Part shown: in pieces, positions 11,555 through 22,226 of the stretch
How the letters are laid out: each line of letters begins with the position of its first letter
Position numbering within the stretch: the stretch's first letter is position 1
Origin: Ophioceras dolichostomum
Taxonomy: Eukaryota > Ascomycota > Sordariomycetes > Magnaporthales > Ophioceraceae
Reading direction: 5' to 3'
Length of the DNA stretch: 56,201 nt
Assembly: GCA_003049485.1 (NCBI GenBank)
Contig: PYST01000264.1
Coordinates: 1 to 56,201 of the forward strand
Notes under the pieces: generated by a model
Databases searched by the model: none
Told to the model about the DNA's origin: nothing
What the model saw: the letters and a program-made list of their open reading frames with translations, nothing else
Program-made: the position numbers and the translations under genes

Positions 11555-12010
11555 GGTTAGGATCGTACAGGGCTGGGCTGCTTTTCTTCCCCCCCCGTCC
11601 ATTGCTTTTTTCCCCCTTTTTTGGGTTGCAATTCGTTTCACAGGCATACATGCTAAGGCGTTCTAAAATATCTCTTATGGCTAAGAACTAGGAGCGAGCG
11701 TCGGCGTTCTGGGGACTGTTTCTGCAACATGGGCGCAAAGGGCAAAAAAACTGGCATTGGCTTGGTATCAAATCCGAAGAACTAGCTAGCTATTTTCTCA
11801 GCATTGCGTAGGAACTCATTTGCTTTCCCTCCAAGGTTTGCAAAGCACAAACTCCGAGGCCTTCCAACGCCAACCAGTCCTGGGTGAAAAAAAACAACTT
11901 AAAAGAGAGGAAAGACGAGCAAAGGAAAGGGTGATGGATGACGCCTAGTCCCCCATAGCACCCGAGAACAGCAACCAGCCCGCCAAAGACGCCGCTCCTG
12001 CAAGGCTCCC
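11555..12010. other. Convergent intergenic region, MED9 / TBCC
   Basis: 456 bp between two convergent stop codons. It contains C- and T-rich tracts (about 11590-11625) but no coding frame; presumably both 3' UTRs. Confidence 0.6.
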
Positions 12011-13455
12011 TTACGAACTGAAGACTCCGACCTTCCTCAGAATATCGTCAGTGCCGAAGCCGGGGCCGCCCGGCACCGTCTTCGTCCAGACCTCCTCGGG
12101 GATGCGGTCGCTCTCCGGCAGGATGGCCCAGTTGGGGGAGGGCTCGTTCTTGAGCCACTTGAAGTCGTCGACCTGGTCCCAGACGTTCGTCTCGTCCTCT
12201 GGTGCAGGACTGCCCGCCTCGGGCTCCTCGTCCTGTTGTAGCTGCGAGGAGAGGGCGGGCGTGGAGTGTGTCAGTTCCGCCTACCACACTTGCTGTCTTT
12301 TCTTCGGTAAGGAGAAAAGGAGAGCGAGAAAAGCGAGGAGAAAGGAGGGGGGAACCTACGTAGCATTTCGGCAGCGGGGCGAACAGCACACCCGAGCAGT
12401 CCTCGATGATAGGCCGGCCAGTGACCTTGATATAGAAGCGCGTGTTCGCGCAGTTATGCACACGCACCTGCCTCGCCGCCACAACCACGACGCTGTCCCT
12501 CACGTCCGTGATGTGCGCCGCCCCGTTGACCTTGCCCGCGACAATCAGGCTGTGCGCGATGTTCTTGAGCGCCAGGCTCGCGAAGGCGGCGCTCCCCACC
12601 GCCGGGGCCGACATGTCCACGATGCAGCCCGTCAGGCCGGTGAGGCGGCCGGAGCTCGTAGCCTTGGCGGCCGTCAGGGGCAGGATGATGTGCAGGCGGG
12701 AGTGGTCCGAGATGACGATGTCGCGCGCGGCCGAGAAGCTCGGCTTGCGGATGCCCGCCGGGCCGGGCCGTGCCAGCTCCTCGTTGTAGTTCTTGGTGGT
12801 GGCGGACGCGAACCGGGGTAGCGCCCCGACCTCGTCTTCCCCCTCCCCCTCCTCGACCGCGCTCGCCGAGGCGGCGGCTGTCGTCTTGTTGTTGTTGCTT
12901 TCGTTTCCGTCGTTTCCGCCGCGCAAGAACCGAGGGTCGTTCCTGACGTCGGATGCGCTGGAGCCCCGCTGCCTGAATTGGAAGCGCGCCTTGGGGGTGA
13001 GTCTGCTGAGTTCCTCGTTCAGAAGCTCGGTCAACTCCTTGAGGGCCTGATTCTCTCTCGACAAAGAGTGGAAGGGTCGGAGTTAGTATCACTTTGTCAG
13101 CGATATATGACCCGTGGCTGTTGGCATCCATCCTCTGTCCCGGGATTCTTAAGTCCATCTTCCGACCTTGTTGTATGTCCTCAGATCATAGGCAGGCACG
13201 TATTCCGATGCGTCGGACACCTCCTTGGTTAGATAGGCAATGCCCGCCTGGACACTCTCAGTCGCATCCTGGCGCTCGCCGCCGACGAGGGCGATAGAAC
13301 CGAGCTGGCTGATCTGCTCTTGGAGAGCTACGCAGTAAGGGCAGGCCTGGTCAGTAGAAATTCTGGAGAGTAATCACTCTAGCAAAAGCTTAGCGGGAGC
13401 TTTTACCTGTCACCTGTCCTTGGAAATGGCGGTAGAATCTCGTTTTGGGATCCAT
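12011..13455 (-). CDS. Tubulin-binding cofactor C (TBCC)
   Basis: GTPase-activating cofactor that helps release assembly-competent alpha/beta-tubulin dimers from the TBCD-TBCE supercomplex. Four exons fit: 13407-13455, 13167-13327, 12360-13052 and 12011-12241, giving about 377 aa. The N-terminal helical (spectrin-like) part has MDPKTRFYRHFQGQVT, ALQEQISQLGS and ASEYVPAYDLRTYNK. The beta-helical C-CAP/cofactor C domain has IVISDHSRLHIILPL, GCIVDMSAP, HSLIVAGKVNGAAHITDV, VVVVAARQVRVHNCANTRFY and GRPIIEDCSGVLFAPLPKCY; in VVAARQVRVHNC the Arg-containing loop is where the family keeps its catalytic arginine. The C-terminus runs VWDQVDDFKWLKNEPSPNW. An in-frame ATG at 13533 would add 26 residues; I chose the ATG matching the family N-terminus. 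The second intron donor (GTCGGA) is weak, so that junction is less certain. Confidence 0.9.
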
Positions 13456-13533
13456 CCTGAGCTGGCCGCTGACAAGAGGACCTAGAGTACACGGAAGGCT
13501 AGCGGGGGGCAATATGCTAGTCTGGGAATCCAT

Positions 13534-14714
13534 GTCAGTGTCAGAAATGAGAGACGGATTTACAGAGCCGCCGTTCGGCTCGAACGAGTTGATTTATACG
13601 GCACTCTACAGTAGGTGAATTAAAAAGAGGGAGAAAGAGCTTCGGAAGCACGGTGAACAAGGTCCCTACGCGTGACGGCTGAGGCAGGAGGGAATATATA
13701 TGGGAGGGAAGGCAGGTAAGTGGGGGGACAGCTGACCACTTCAGCAGCAGTGGGGTCCGAACGAGGACAGTCTAGTATTTGGAAAGCCAGGCTCTGTGGC
13801 TGAATACGTCTGGTGTTTTTTTTTCCCTTGGACTTGTGGCCGGAGCTTAAAGGTGGCAGGAGATGTTATGGGGGAAGGCAGTCTAGAGAAGTGAGGGGGT
13901 GGAGGAGGGGACTAGAGCTTCTGTCAAGAGGGGAAGGTGCATTTGGGTCGATCGGACCTTCTGGTCTCGAACTGGAGAGTTCTGGAGTCTAACGGGGCCT
14001 ATTCCTCTGTTTCTGTTGGTCAGAGGTTTGACTGGCCTTGTTCTGTGCAGGTGCCAGTCAGTCTGTCGTGCTGCTTCGTCTTGCAGAGTGGCTTGATGCA
14101 AACGGAGGGCATCAATGGTCACCTGGCGGTCACCAGTTCTGGGAGACCCTGCAAGCTAGCACGGGAGACCAATGGTTGAAGCCCACCCCATGCCGTCATG
14201 GCGAGTTTTCGTGGGGTAGGACTAAGAGTAGTGGAACTGGTACTTGGCAGGTAATACCTAAACTGCAGCAATCTTTGTCTTGTTAGCACCAGACTCGAGG
14301 GCCTTGTCCGTTGCTCATCCCACCCTCAAGATCGGCCCACGCTTGCTGAACGTTGCGGTCAGGCACTGCAACCGAGCAACAAGTGATTTATCTTCCCGTT
14401 TATGGTGGTGAGCGTTGTCTTGGCGTTTGCGGGTACCTAGTACAGATGCACAGCAACACCAGACGGCAACTTGGAACGCAGCGTTGCCCCACTGAAGCTT
14501 TAGTTGGTGCTGCAGAGACCTGGCCATTAAGCTCCAAGGAGGGAGTGTGACGTCGTTGCTGAGCCGTCATCGAAATCCCAACGACCAATGGAAAAGAGGA
14601 ACACCAGACCCTCAGTATTAGTGACTACGGTTAAGCTGATGATTCCAAGTTACATCTGCAGTAAGTAGCCCCTGAAAATCCACAGTGAGAATGGGGGGAA
14701 ATAGTGAGAAATCC
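13534..14714. other. Intergenic, TBCC 5' flank
   Basis: No supported gene. Several overlapping short frames on both strands lack motifs. The TBCC promoter should lie in the first few hundred bases. Confidence 0.5.
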
Positions 14715-14845
14715 AAGTCTACATATTTCCCAAGTCTACATATTTCCCAAGTCTACATATTTCCCAAGTCTACATATTTCCCAAGTCTACATATTTCCCA
14801 AGTCTACATATTTCCCAAGTCTACATATTTCCCAAGTCTACCTTA
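14715..14845. repeat. 17-bp minisatellite, seven full copies plus one partial
   Basis: Tandem unit AAGTCTACATATTTCCC with copies starting at 14715, 14732, 14749, 14766, 14783, 14800 and 14817, then a partial copy at 14834. Full copies are identical as read. It lies about 100 bp beyond the stop of the membrane-protein locus on the minus strand. There are no spacers, so it is not a CRISPR array. Confidence 0.95.
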
Positions 14846-14945
14846 CAAAGCTCCTAGAATCCCTTGTCTTTTGTCTTGGCACCTAGCCCCTCCCTCGAAG
14901 AACACGGCTGAGACCGTGCGGCCCGTGGTGCGAGGCTCTCATGAG

Positions 14946-17358
14946 CTAAGGTGCCGGCGGTGGTGCCGGCGGTGCTCCTGTCCTAGCCAGCTTTGGAGTC
15001 GCTGAGGCAGCTGTAACTTGGGCCGGACCGGCTACGGGCTGAGTCTGAGCTGGTTGCCCAGCTGCAGCGGGAGCTGGTTGTACAACGACAGGGGCAGCCG
15101 TTCGCCTAGTCGCCGCCACAGGAGCAGTTGACTGAGCAGCTGTCATGACAGTTGCTCGGACAGCTGTTGGGGGAGCGGGCTGCACGGCTGTGACGATGGT
15201 AGCTGCTGGCTGTCCAGCCGCTGGGGTAGCTGGGTGCGTAACCTTAGGAGCTGCTGGTCGCGCGGCTGCAGCGGTGCTGGCCTGCGGTTGGATACCAGGC
15301 TGCTGCAAATCGGACCGTTGCGGACTGGCTTACCGGGTTCTGGAATGCTGTGATACCGACCGTCGTGAGCTAGACGGCTGCTGCGTGGCGGTTTGGGAGT
15401 CTCTGGGATCCTGCGACCTAGACCGTCGGGAGCTCTCCGGCTGGGGCTGCGACGGTCTGGACAGTCGTGCGCTTGAAGGTTGGATGAGGGGTTGCTGCAA
15501 GCCTGCCTGTGGCAAGTTGGCTGGCGGTGGCCGGCCATGCATGTGCGGCATGGTTGTGAGCTGTATGGCGGGCTGAATGGCGGAAGTCATGGTGGGAGCC
15601 GCTGTGCTTGTGGCTGCTCCGCCTTGGGCTGGATGCGCTGGAGCCTTGCGGATAGGCTGCCGAGTCCACCACTTCCTCAGGCGCTCCATCCACTTCCACT
15701 TCCTCCCTCCCTTCTTCCAATTACGCTTTATCCAGTCAAACCCTTGACTCATCCACTTCCACTTATTGGCAGACGCTGATGGCGCCGATGGGCGTGCTGG
15801 CGGGCCCCCAGACGTGCTAGAGGGCGTGCTCAAGTCTGATAGACCTGTCTCTGGCGTATGCAATGCGGGAGGTGGGATCCGCCTGCTGGCTGTCAGGGGG
15901 GTTAGCCAACGGAAAGGACTTCTAGGACTGATGATGACGGACGCTAGGAGCTTCATCCTGTGTGATCAGGGCTTACCTTGGGTTGGAGCGGAACCAAGGG
16001 AGACGATAGTCCAAAAGTCTCATGGAACCCTGCTTGACCAGAGTCCACAGATATTTGATCCAGCTTCCATCATACGCCCCTTTACCACCAAATTGCCACC
16101 ACATTTCGACGTTAAGCCACATGAGTGCCAGGGTTGCGCCGACAAAGACCCAGAACCAGACAGAGAGTAGCTCTCCTGGCCAGGTTGCCTGCCCAGAAGA
16201 CTCGGTCGAGGAGCCTGTGGTCGCGTTCTGTTTGCTCTGGGAAGGCGAAGCATCGCTGTCGATGACTTTCCTATTCACATCACGCCATTGTCTAGCCCAT
16301 CCAAAAATGGACGTCGCGAAAACCGTCTGATGCCCAGTAAGGGTCGCAAGTCAGCCAGAACTCCGCTAGAAAAGGTCGGTCCGGCTCAGTGTAAAGCCTT
16401 CGGCCCCGGGGTAGGATGCCATCAGGCCATGCGAGGCGAAGGTGAGAAGAGTAGGCATGTAAGGCAAGTAGGTACCTAGGGAGGGAAAACGCACTGCTAT
16501 TGTCCCTATAGGTAGGTAAAACATCGCTACAACGGCGATGGTCTTGTTGGCAACCGCAGCCTGCTGAGCAAACAGATTTCGTAGCTAGACCCGCCTTCCA
16601 TGTCAGCTAATATTCCACCAAGAGTTTTGCCTGGAAACACCGGACTTATATGCTCTCCCGCGTTATACATTTCATCGACATGCAGCTTGATCACCGAGAT
16701 GAGATCCTCAAGCGCTGAGTAGATGTCCTCGAATCGCTCTTCGAATGCTTGGCTCAGGTTTTTGCTGTCCTCGGATCCTTTGCCTTTTCGGCTAGCCTGA
16801 CTGCCCTTGCCCCTAGCCAACCTGATTCTCGCCTTGCGGAGGTGGCGCAGGACCTTCGAGATTTCCTCCTCTAGCTTCTTTCCAGCTTCGGTCCTTCTTC
16901 CCCGGTCTTGTTGCGCCTCACCACACCGGCCAGGTCTCTCGTGGTAACGATGCATCTTCCCTTGACATCATCAGTGATTCCCACAGCCTGTCAAGTAGAA
17001 GCTCAGCAGCAATCCCGAGCAACAGAAGGGGGTGGCCGATGGCCCCTTCGGCAGTCGCATGTTCTAGGAGGCGCTGTACTGTTTCCATCTCGTCTATCGT
17101 TGCGCCAAACATGACCGCCTTGGCCACTTTTCTCTTTGGACAACTCGTAGACGCTAATGAGAAGGCAGGCTTTTGACCCCATGTTGTTGAAGATCCGATG
17201 ACGAGGACTGATAGTGGGTGATCGGCTACGACAGGATCCGGGACATTAAATGCATCGATGCGAACAGCATCAGCCTCACTCGCTTCCCTGACAAGGCGAT
17301 GAATTCTGGCAGACCCCACCAGATCCTCCCACTGCTTTCGCGAAATGGGATGCCCCAT
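14946..17358 (-). CDS. Putative CorA-like two-helix membrane protein with low-complexity tail, possibly decayed
   Basis: Multi-exon minus-strand locus, not firmly named. The ATG at 17356-17358 opens a helical region containing RIDAFNVPDPVVADHPLS, KVAKAVMFGATIDEME and GHPLLLLGIAAELLLDRLW. A charged coiled coil follows (EEEISKVLRHLRKARIRLAR; FEDIYSALEDLISVIKLHVD), then a candidate membrane pair: NLFAQQAAVANKTIAVVAMF leading to YLPIGTIATVFATSIFGW, and LLSVWFWVFVGATLALMWL. This resembles the C-terminal membrane hairpin of fungal CorA-like proteins, by recall only. Clean phase-matched introns occur at 16326/GTIA, 15922-15976 and probably near 16590-16650. The tail is rich in Pro, Ala, Gln and Ser, with KWKW motifs near 15690-15760. 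Between about 17010 and 16880 the best reading shifts frame twice, and the last exon frame is ambiguous (stop at 15143 or 14946). Confidence 0.45.
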
Positions 17359-17412
17359 TGGAGATAGGGAAGCAGTAGACCCAAGCTCCGCCCTTGCATG
17401 AGGTAGTAATCT

Positions 17413-17448
17413 GGGGGGGGGGGGGGGGGGGNGGGGGGGGGGGGGGGG
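17413..17448. repeat. Poly-G run with an unresolved base (N at 17432)
   Basis: 36 positions of G interrupted only by one N. This is either a true homopolymer that defeated base calling or a join between sequence pieces. It lies just upstream of the first recognised exon of the membrane-protein locus, so the 5' part of that gene may be mis-assembled. Confidence 0.9.
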
Positions 17449-17908
17449 TTAGCTACGTGCTTAGGAGTAAGGACCGAGGTCGGCTTACACGAAGCAGAGG
17501 TCGTGTGTGTCCCGATCTTGTCGAGATAGTGAGGAACGCTGTGGAAGTTAGAAGCTTGATCGTATTGGGCATAGAAGTCGGGCGGAGTTAGGCCAGAGAA
17601 TGTTCTATCCTGTGTAGCGTAGGGGTGTTATGCATGGAAGTCCGGTGTTCGAGAGCACAACAGCCCATACAATCTAGAGCGCGATACAGTTGCAAGACAA
17701 TACATCACAGGCCCTAGGTGTGGGTAGAGGGAGGAAGAAAGATTGATCAATACCGCGAATTCGTCCCAGCGAGCGGCGCCTCTGCCACTTTTCCCGAACT
17801 TCGTCACTTCGACGTGGCCCTATCAAGCGGCGGGAGAGACTCAAGGCTGTTCAGCAGACAATACCGTGTCATCAGTTGGGGTGGTACCGGGAAGATCCGA
17901 TCCTAGAC

Positions 17909-18181
17909 TTACACCAGCGGTAACATGAAGAGCCCTGCAGAAATATGATTTGTGGAAACGGAGCCTGTCAGTTGAGAAGGCGCCAAGTCTTCGTCACCTA
18001 GGTTACTCCGGTCGAGAAAGGGGCTCCGCCGGGATGACCAGTTCATGGCTGGGGTCTTTGGGAAGAAGACAAAGCGGGGCACAAAGTTGAGTCTGGGGCG
18101 GCGAGCTTCGAGATAGCGATCAGGAGCCTGATGACTGGCGGATGCCTGCCCAGGCGGACACCGGTCTTTTGTATCATCCAA
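17909..18181 (-). CDS. Unassigned open frame, possible first exon of the membrane-protein locus
   Basis: 90-codon minus-strand frame from an ATG at 18179-18181, containing RPRLNFVPRFVFFPKTPAMN, RRSPFLDRSNLGDEDL and TGSVSTNHISAGLFMLPLV. The composition looks protein-like. The frame runs into a GTGTAAGT donor-like sequence right at its end, which suggests it is an exon rather than a whole gene. I cannot connect it cleanly to the downstream exons across the poly-G run. Function unknown. Confidence 0.25.
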   Translation of the reverse strand: MDDTKDRCPPGQASASHQAPDRYLEARRPRLNFVPRFVFFPKTPAMNWSSRRSPFLDRSNLGDEDLAPSQLTGSVSTNHISAGLFMLPLV

Positions 18182-19016
18182 GTGACCTCAAAGCGGCGGC
18201 TAGTTGGTCTGTAGTTGGTCTTTCCAAGTAGGCCAGGTCACTTCAGTTCCCTCCAGCTATCCGTCGTGAACCTCCAGTTCGGACGACGGATACAGTTTGG
18301 GCAGGCACGTAGGGCTGTTGGTTAGCGTTCATACAGAAACAGGGATGGGGAGGGTAGGAGTGATGGCGGCCAGCGACCAGGCTCGCGGCCAACAAATAAA
18401 GGCTTGGTAGAGCAGCGAGTGAGAATGTGGGAAAGAAGCGCTCGATAGGATGGAATGTCAGGTATGCGGGTAAGACGTTGGTTTTGCAAATATCGCTCTT
18501 GAGAAGAATGTAGTCTCTTCCGTGGTCGACTGTGTAGAAAGGGGCTGAAGGTCGGAGCCGCCTCTCGGCCTGAAGGCGGCCCCTCCCGGCCGTCCATAAT
18601 GGGAAAATTTGATATTGGCGCCTGTTGTTTTGTGATAATTATGGTCAAAAAATCGAATGGAGGGCCGATCAGGAAGCTAATTGGGACGTTGGGACTCGTC
18701 GGTTGCTCTATTTCTATCGACCGCCTGGCGCCCGTTGGCGCGCTTTGCCTGGGGAACATCGTGATAGTGGCTACATCGCGGCCGCAGAGCTTCCAGCGAG
18801 TGTACGTGTGTGAGGTCGGGCTTGGGGGAAGGGGGCCGAAAAACCAACCAAGCCGCAAGGCCGCACCACACCTAACACAGGTCGAAGCAGTCCATTGGCT
18901 CACGCGAAGCCGTCAGTCGCTCATTTTGCATAAAGGGCGCAGCTGATTTCTGGCACTCTCTTCTCCTTTCTCGGCCACCACTGGTCTTTCCGTTCGCTTA
19001 CCCGGACTTCATCTAA
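18182..19016. other. Intergenic stretch, no gene seen
   Basis: Overlapping frames on both strands (for example around 18322-18946) have no motif or intron signals that extend them. Nothing supported. Confidence 0.4.
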
Positions 19017-19508
19017 TCTTGCCCACGATCTCCCTCCGCATGCTTCGGCAAAAAGGTCTTATACCCGTACAAGTACAGATTCAAGACGAGCACGGGCAAC
19101 TACCTTGAGAACCTAGAAGACGGTCTGGTCATCATTTGGGGACATGGGAAATATCTAGCCGAGGTACGCTTGTCGATTCCATGACATCACTGTCGAGATT
19201 CCAGTCTCGTAAATCTGGGTGAGACACTAATCGCATGCACCCCCCTCTCCCTCCATATAAAGCGCTACAAGGACTACTTCTTCGTCGAAGGCAAGAGCCA
19301 ACTTTCCCAATACCAACTCGACCTCCTCAAAAAAGTTCCAGTGACCGACTGGGAAAAAGAAAAGGACAATTTGTGGGCCCATGAACTTGAGCAACGAGCC
19401 TATATCAAGCAGCTACATGGCAAGGGCTTCCGGGGATTTATTCGACGATTTTCCCCTAAGGAGAAGTACAAGCCGCCAAAGAATGACGGTTACGCCCTGG
19501 TGGTCTAG
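19017..19508 (+). pseudogene. Orphan gene fragment with a good intron
   Basis: Two pieces read as one protein. The frame 19017-19163 gives YPYKYRFKTSTGNYLENLED and GLVIIWGHGKYLAE, then donor GTACGC. The exon 19263-19508 begins RYKDYFFVEGKSQLSQYQLD, contains VPVTDWEKEKDNLWAHELEQ and ends GYALVV before TAG. The 99-nt intron has a CTAAT branch-like site and a pyrimidine run before its AG. The first piece has no in-frame ATG after the upstream TAA at 19014-19016, and I see no earlier exon. It is either a truncated relic or the 3' end of a gene whose first exon I cannot place. The protein is not recognised. Confidence 0.4.
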
Positions 19509-21194
19509 TGCGCTCGTTCTGAGGTCTCTGTTTATCATCGCCACGTCGGTCCCTAGAATGGATAGATAGTGCTGAATTCGCGTGGGAAAGGAACTTGTCG
19601 TTTCGTTGCACTGCTGTTACTCACGGCAGTGGGAGGGGAAAGCTGCCAGCCTTGCCGCGGCCGGCTGGTGCCTGGCGGTAACGAGTGATGACTGGTAGGT
19701 ACCTACCTGGACCTGTATGGCAAGGACGACAAACATTCGCCACAAGCGGAGGATCTGGAATGGGCATCAGAACGAACTATCTCAAATGAGTCATTCACGG
19801 CAGCTTTCGGGCTTGGTCGGGCGTAAGAAGTTTCGAGCGCTGGTTGATATGTATCGATCTTCGGTTACGAGAAATAGGCACTCGAGGAGGTCGCGAGTTC
19901 AGAATCAACATGCTCTCCTTCATGACACAAGCTCAACTCTTATCTTTTCCTCCCTGTACACCTAGCTTTCCTGTGCAGCCTTTAAAAGGAAACGATCGGG
20001 CCACGATCGGAGCCAAGCTAGCTGGGCTGCAGCCTCCACGAGAAGAAACTCGCTTCCTGAGTGGCCTTCGACAACTCTCTCACCTTTCTTCGGAATCACG
20101 GCAAAACACATCCCGCCGCAGAAGGAGAGGAGGGGCGGCTGGGCGACGGCGGAGTCGGTTGAGATCGGCGCGTGACGCTCGCTGGGCACAACTGGTGACG
20201 ATGAGAATGGCAAGGGATACAAAAAAATACATCCCATTCGCCCGATGTCATGGGCCGCTTGGTCTCCCTATTCTGGTTCAAACTGGAGATGACGTTGGGA
20301 AGGACGTTGCAATAGAGTGAAAGAACAGATCCACAAAGTTAGTGAGCTTGGTCCCTTCACGTACCAGCCGATGATCAATGATCTCCACTTGGCGGGAAGC
20401 CTCGTTCCCAAGCGCAAGTATGCACGGCGACTGAATTTTCTATCATCCCTCGACTTATTACTCCGCATTTGATTTTCTTTCTGTACCTACATAGGTACAT
20501 ACCTGGTGCCTAGGTAGCGGGTAGTCATCACATCGGTTCCAGAAACACGGAATGACAGCCCTGGATCCTTCCGGCTTGGTCTGGGCAGTGCTCGCGCGTT
20601 TCCGGAAGTGGAAAAGATAAATTTCCTCTGCCGGCCTTGTGGGGAAGCCCCGGGCGCAGTTTGTCGGTTCTGCCAGCTGGCGAGATTAGCGATGGAAGGG
20701 CCCTAAAATTTTCACTGATGATAGGGCGGCGTGCGTCGTTATCGACATTGCCACAGTTACCTATGTTACCTCCTCCTTCAGAATCGTCAGACCTCTTCGA
20801 ATGATGACGGACTACGACAACGAACGGTGGGCCTGTGAACCTTGTGAACCTCTGTGGCATTTTGGAAGATACGGATGATTCTGATCTACAGTGATCTACA
20901 GTTACAAAATGCGTTCCTGGATATAGGGAAATATATAAGGCCGCGATTTCATGAGCCTCCCTTACCTCCCACGCGCAAAACGCGAAATGCGAAAAGAAGA
21001 GAGAGAGAGAGAGAGAGACGGCGGAAGGGAAAATGGAAGAGCAAAGTCGCCTGGCTCAGAACCGAGAAAAAGAAGAAAGAAAAAAAAGAAAGAGAGAAAA
21101 AAAAGAATGAATGAACGTCGAGGAAAAGAGAGAAAAATGAACGCCTATCGCTACCCGTGCCCCATCCTTTCCAGTCTAACAAAATACAGCGACG

Positions 21195-21196
<2 letters not shown>
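19509..21196. other. Intergenic stretch with purine-rich tract
   Basis: No supported gene in about 1.7 kb. A purine-rich run (GA and A-rich, about 20990-21140) explains the Arg/Glu/Lys-rich frames read there. Confidence 0.45.

Positions 21197-21231
<35 letters not shown>
21197..21231. repeat. (GT)n microsatellite
   Basis: About 17.5 uninterrupted GT units. Confidence 0.95.
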
Positions 21232-21232
<1 letters not shown>

Positions 21233-21357
21233 CCGCTTCTGCCCAGTTCAACACAGTGTACTATGTTCCCTGGCCAGGTAGTTCGCTACAAGACAAGATC
21301 CTGGGCACAACGAGGAGGGTATATCGTGCGGCCCAGAGCGCCATGTCTAGGAGCCAA

Positions 21358-21856
21358 CTAAGGGGGAGGCTGTGGTGTTCCTGTCCTGGCCGGGCCCGGA
21401 GTTGCCGGGGAAGCTGTGGCTCGGGACGGAGCCGCTATGGGTCGAGCTGCTTGCAAAGCTGTAGGGGGTGATTGTTGTGGCTGACTAGAATACGGTGTGG
21501 CAGATTGCTGGGGAACGGACTGCTGAGGACCAGACTGCTGAGGGCCTGGCTGCTGCGAGTTAGATGGTGGTGGTTGTAGCAGACGTGCCGTCGGTGGGCT
21601 GGTGGATGATGGTTGGCCTGCGACGAGTGGCACGCTTGTGGGTGGGATGGCAGGTATTGTGGTAGCTGTGGAAGCGGTAGCTGTGGACGCGGCAGCTGTG
21701 GAAGCGTCAGCTGTGGCAGTACTGGCTGTGGCACCGGGAGATGGCGTGGCGGTGGTTGCTAGTGTTGCGGAGAGGCTTTTCAGCTGTCCTAGCTCTTCGG
21801 GTGTAAGGGCGGCATCCATGTCTGGTTCAGGAGGCTGGCTGGCAGGTGGTGGTACG
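21358..21856 (-). pseudogene. Second copy of the Pro/Ala/Gln-rich tail
   Basis: Minus-strand frame from an acceptor-like CTCTCAG at about 21857 to TAG at 21358-21360. It begins VPPPASQPPEP, then MDAALTPEELGQLKSLSATL, followed by Ala/Thr/Ser repeats, a Pro-Gln-Gln block (QQPGPQQSGPQQSVPQQ) and the end PGPARTGTPQPPP. The last ~90 nt align without large gaps to the end of the tail at 14946-15040, which ends PKLARTGAPPAPPPAP. No membrane exons are visible upstream before the RRP6 3' end. It is probably a truncated duplicate or the last exon of an unrecognised gene. Confidence 0.35.
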
Positions 21857-22226
21857 CTGAGAGGAAACAGTCAGCGGAGGAATTGAGTCTCATCAAACGA
21901 GCAGCAAGAAAAACTTGCATGGGGCTTTTCTGAAATTTAGACAGAATCCGCTTAGAAGTGCGCGGGATACTGTACCGAGACCACATGATCAGGTGTGCCG
22001 ATAGCAGCGGATAACGAGACGATTCCCTGCCGCCAAAGAACTCGGACGGAATTTAGCAGTGCGGGACCTCGATTGATGAGCTAACGTGAAGTGAGCAACC
22101 TCGCAGTTGCTACTAACCTAGAGGGTGTCGTAATGTGTGAGCAAGGCTATGATGAGCTCTGCCCAGGGTAGCTCGCATCAGTGCTCCATTCCAAACAACG
22201 AACACCCGCCCGTGCATGTATCACGC
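21857..22226. other. Intergenic, downstream of RRP6
   Basis: 370 bp with no recognised gene. It may hold upstream exons of the 21.4-21.9 kb frame and the RRP6 3' UTR. Confidence 0.35.

Noticed and set aside
14715..14845. Possible CRISPR-like array
   Set aside because: Units are directly adjacent without spacers and this is eukaryotic DNA; it is a minisatellite.
18322..18946. Overlapping frames on both strands
   Set aside because: No motif, no splice extension and no hydrophobic or repeated structure suggesting a protein.
20854..21361. Arg/Glu/Lys-rich and Val-Cys-repeat frames
   Set aside because: Products of the purine-rich tract and the GT microsatellite.
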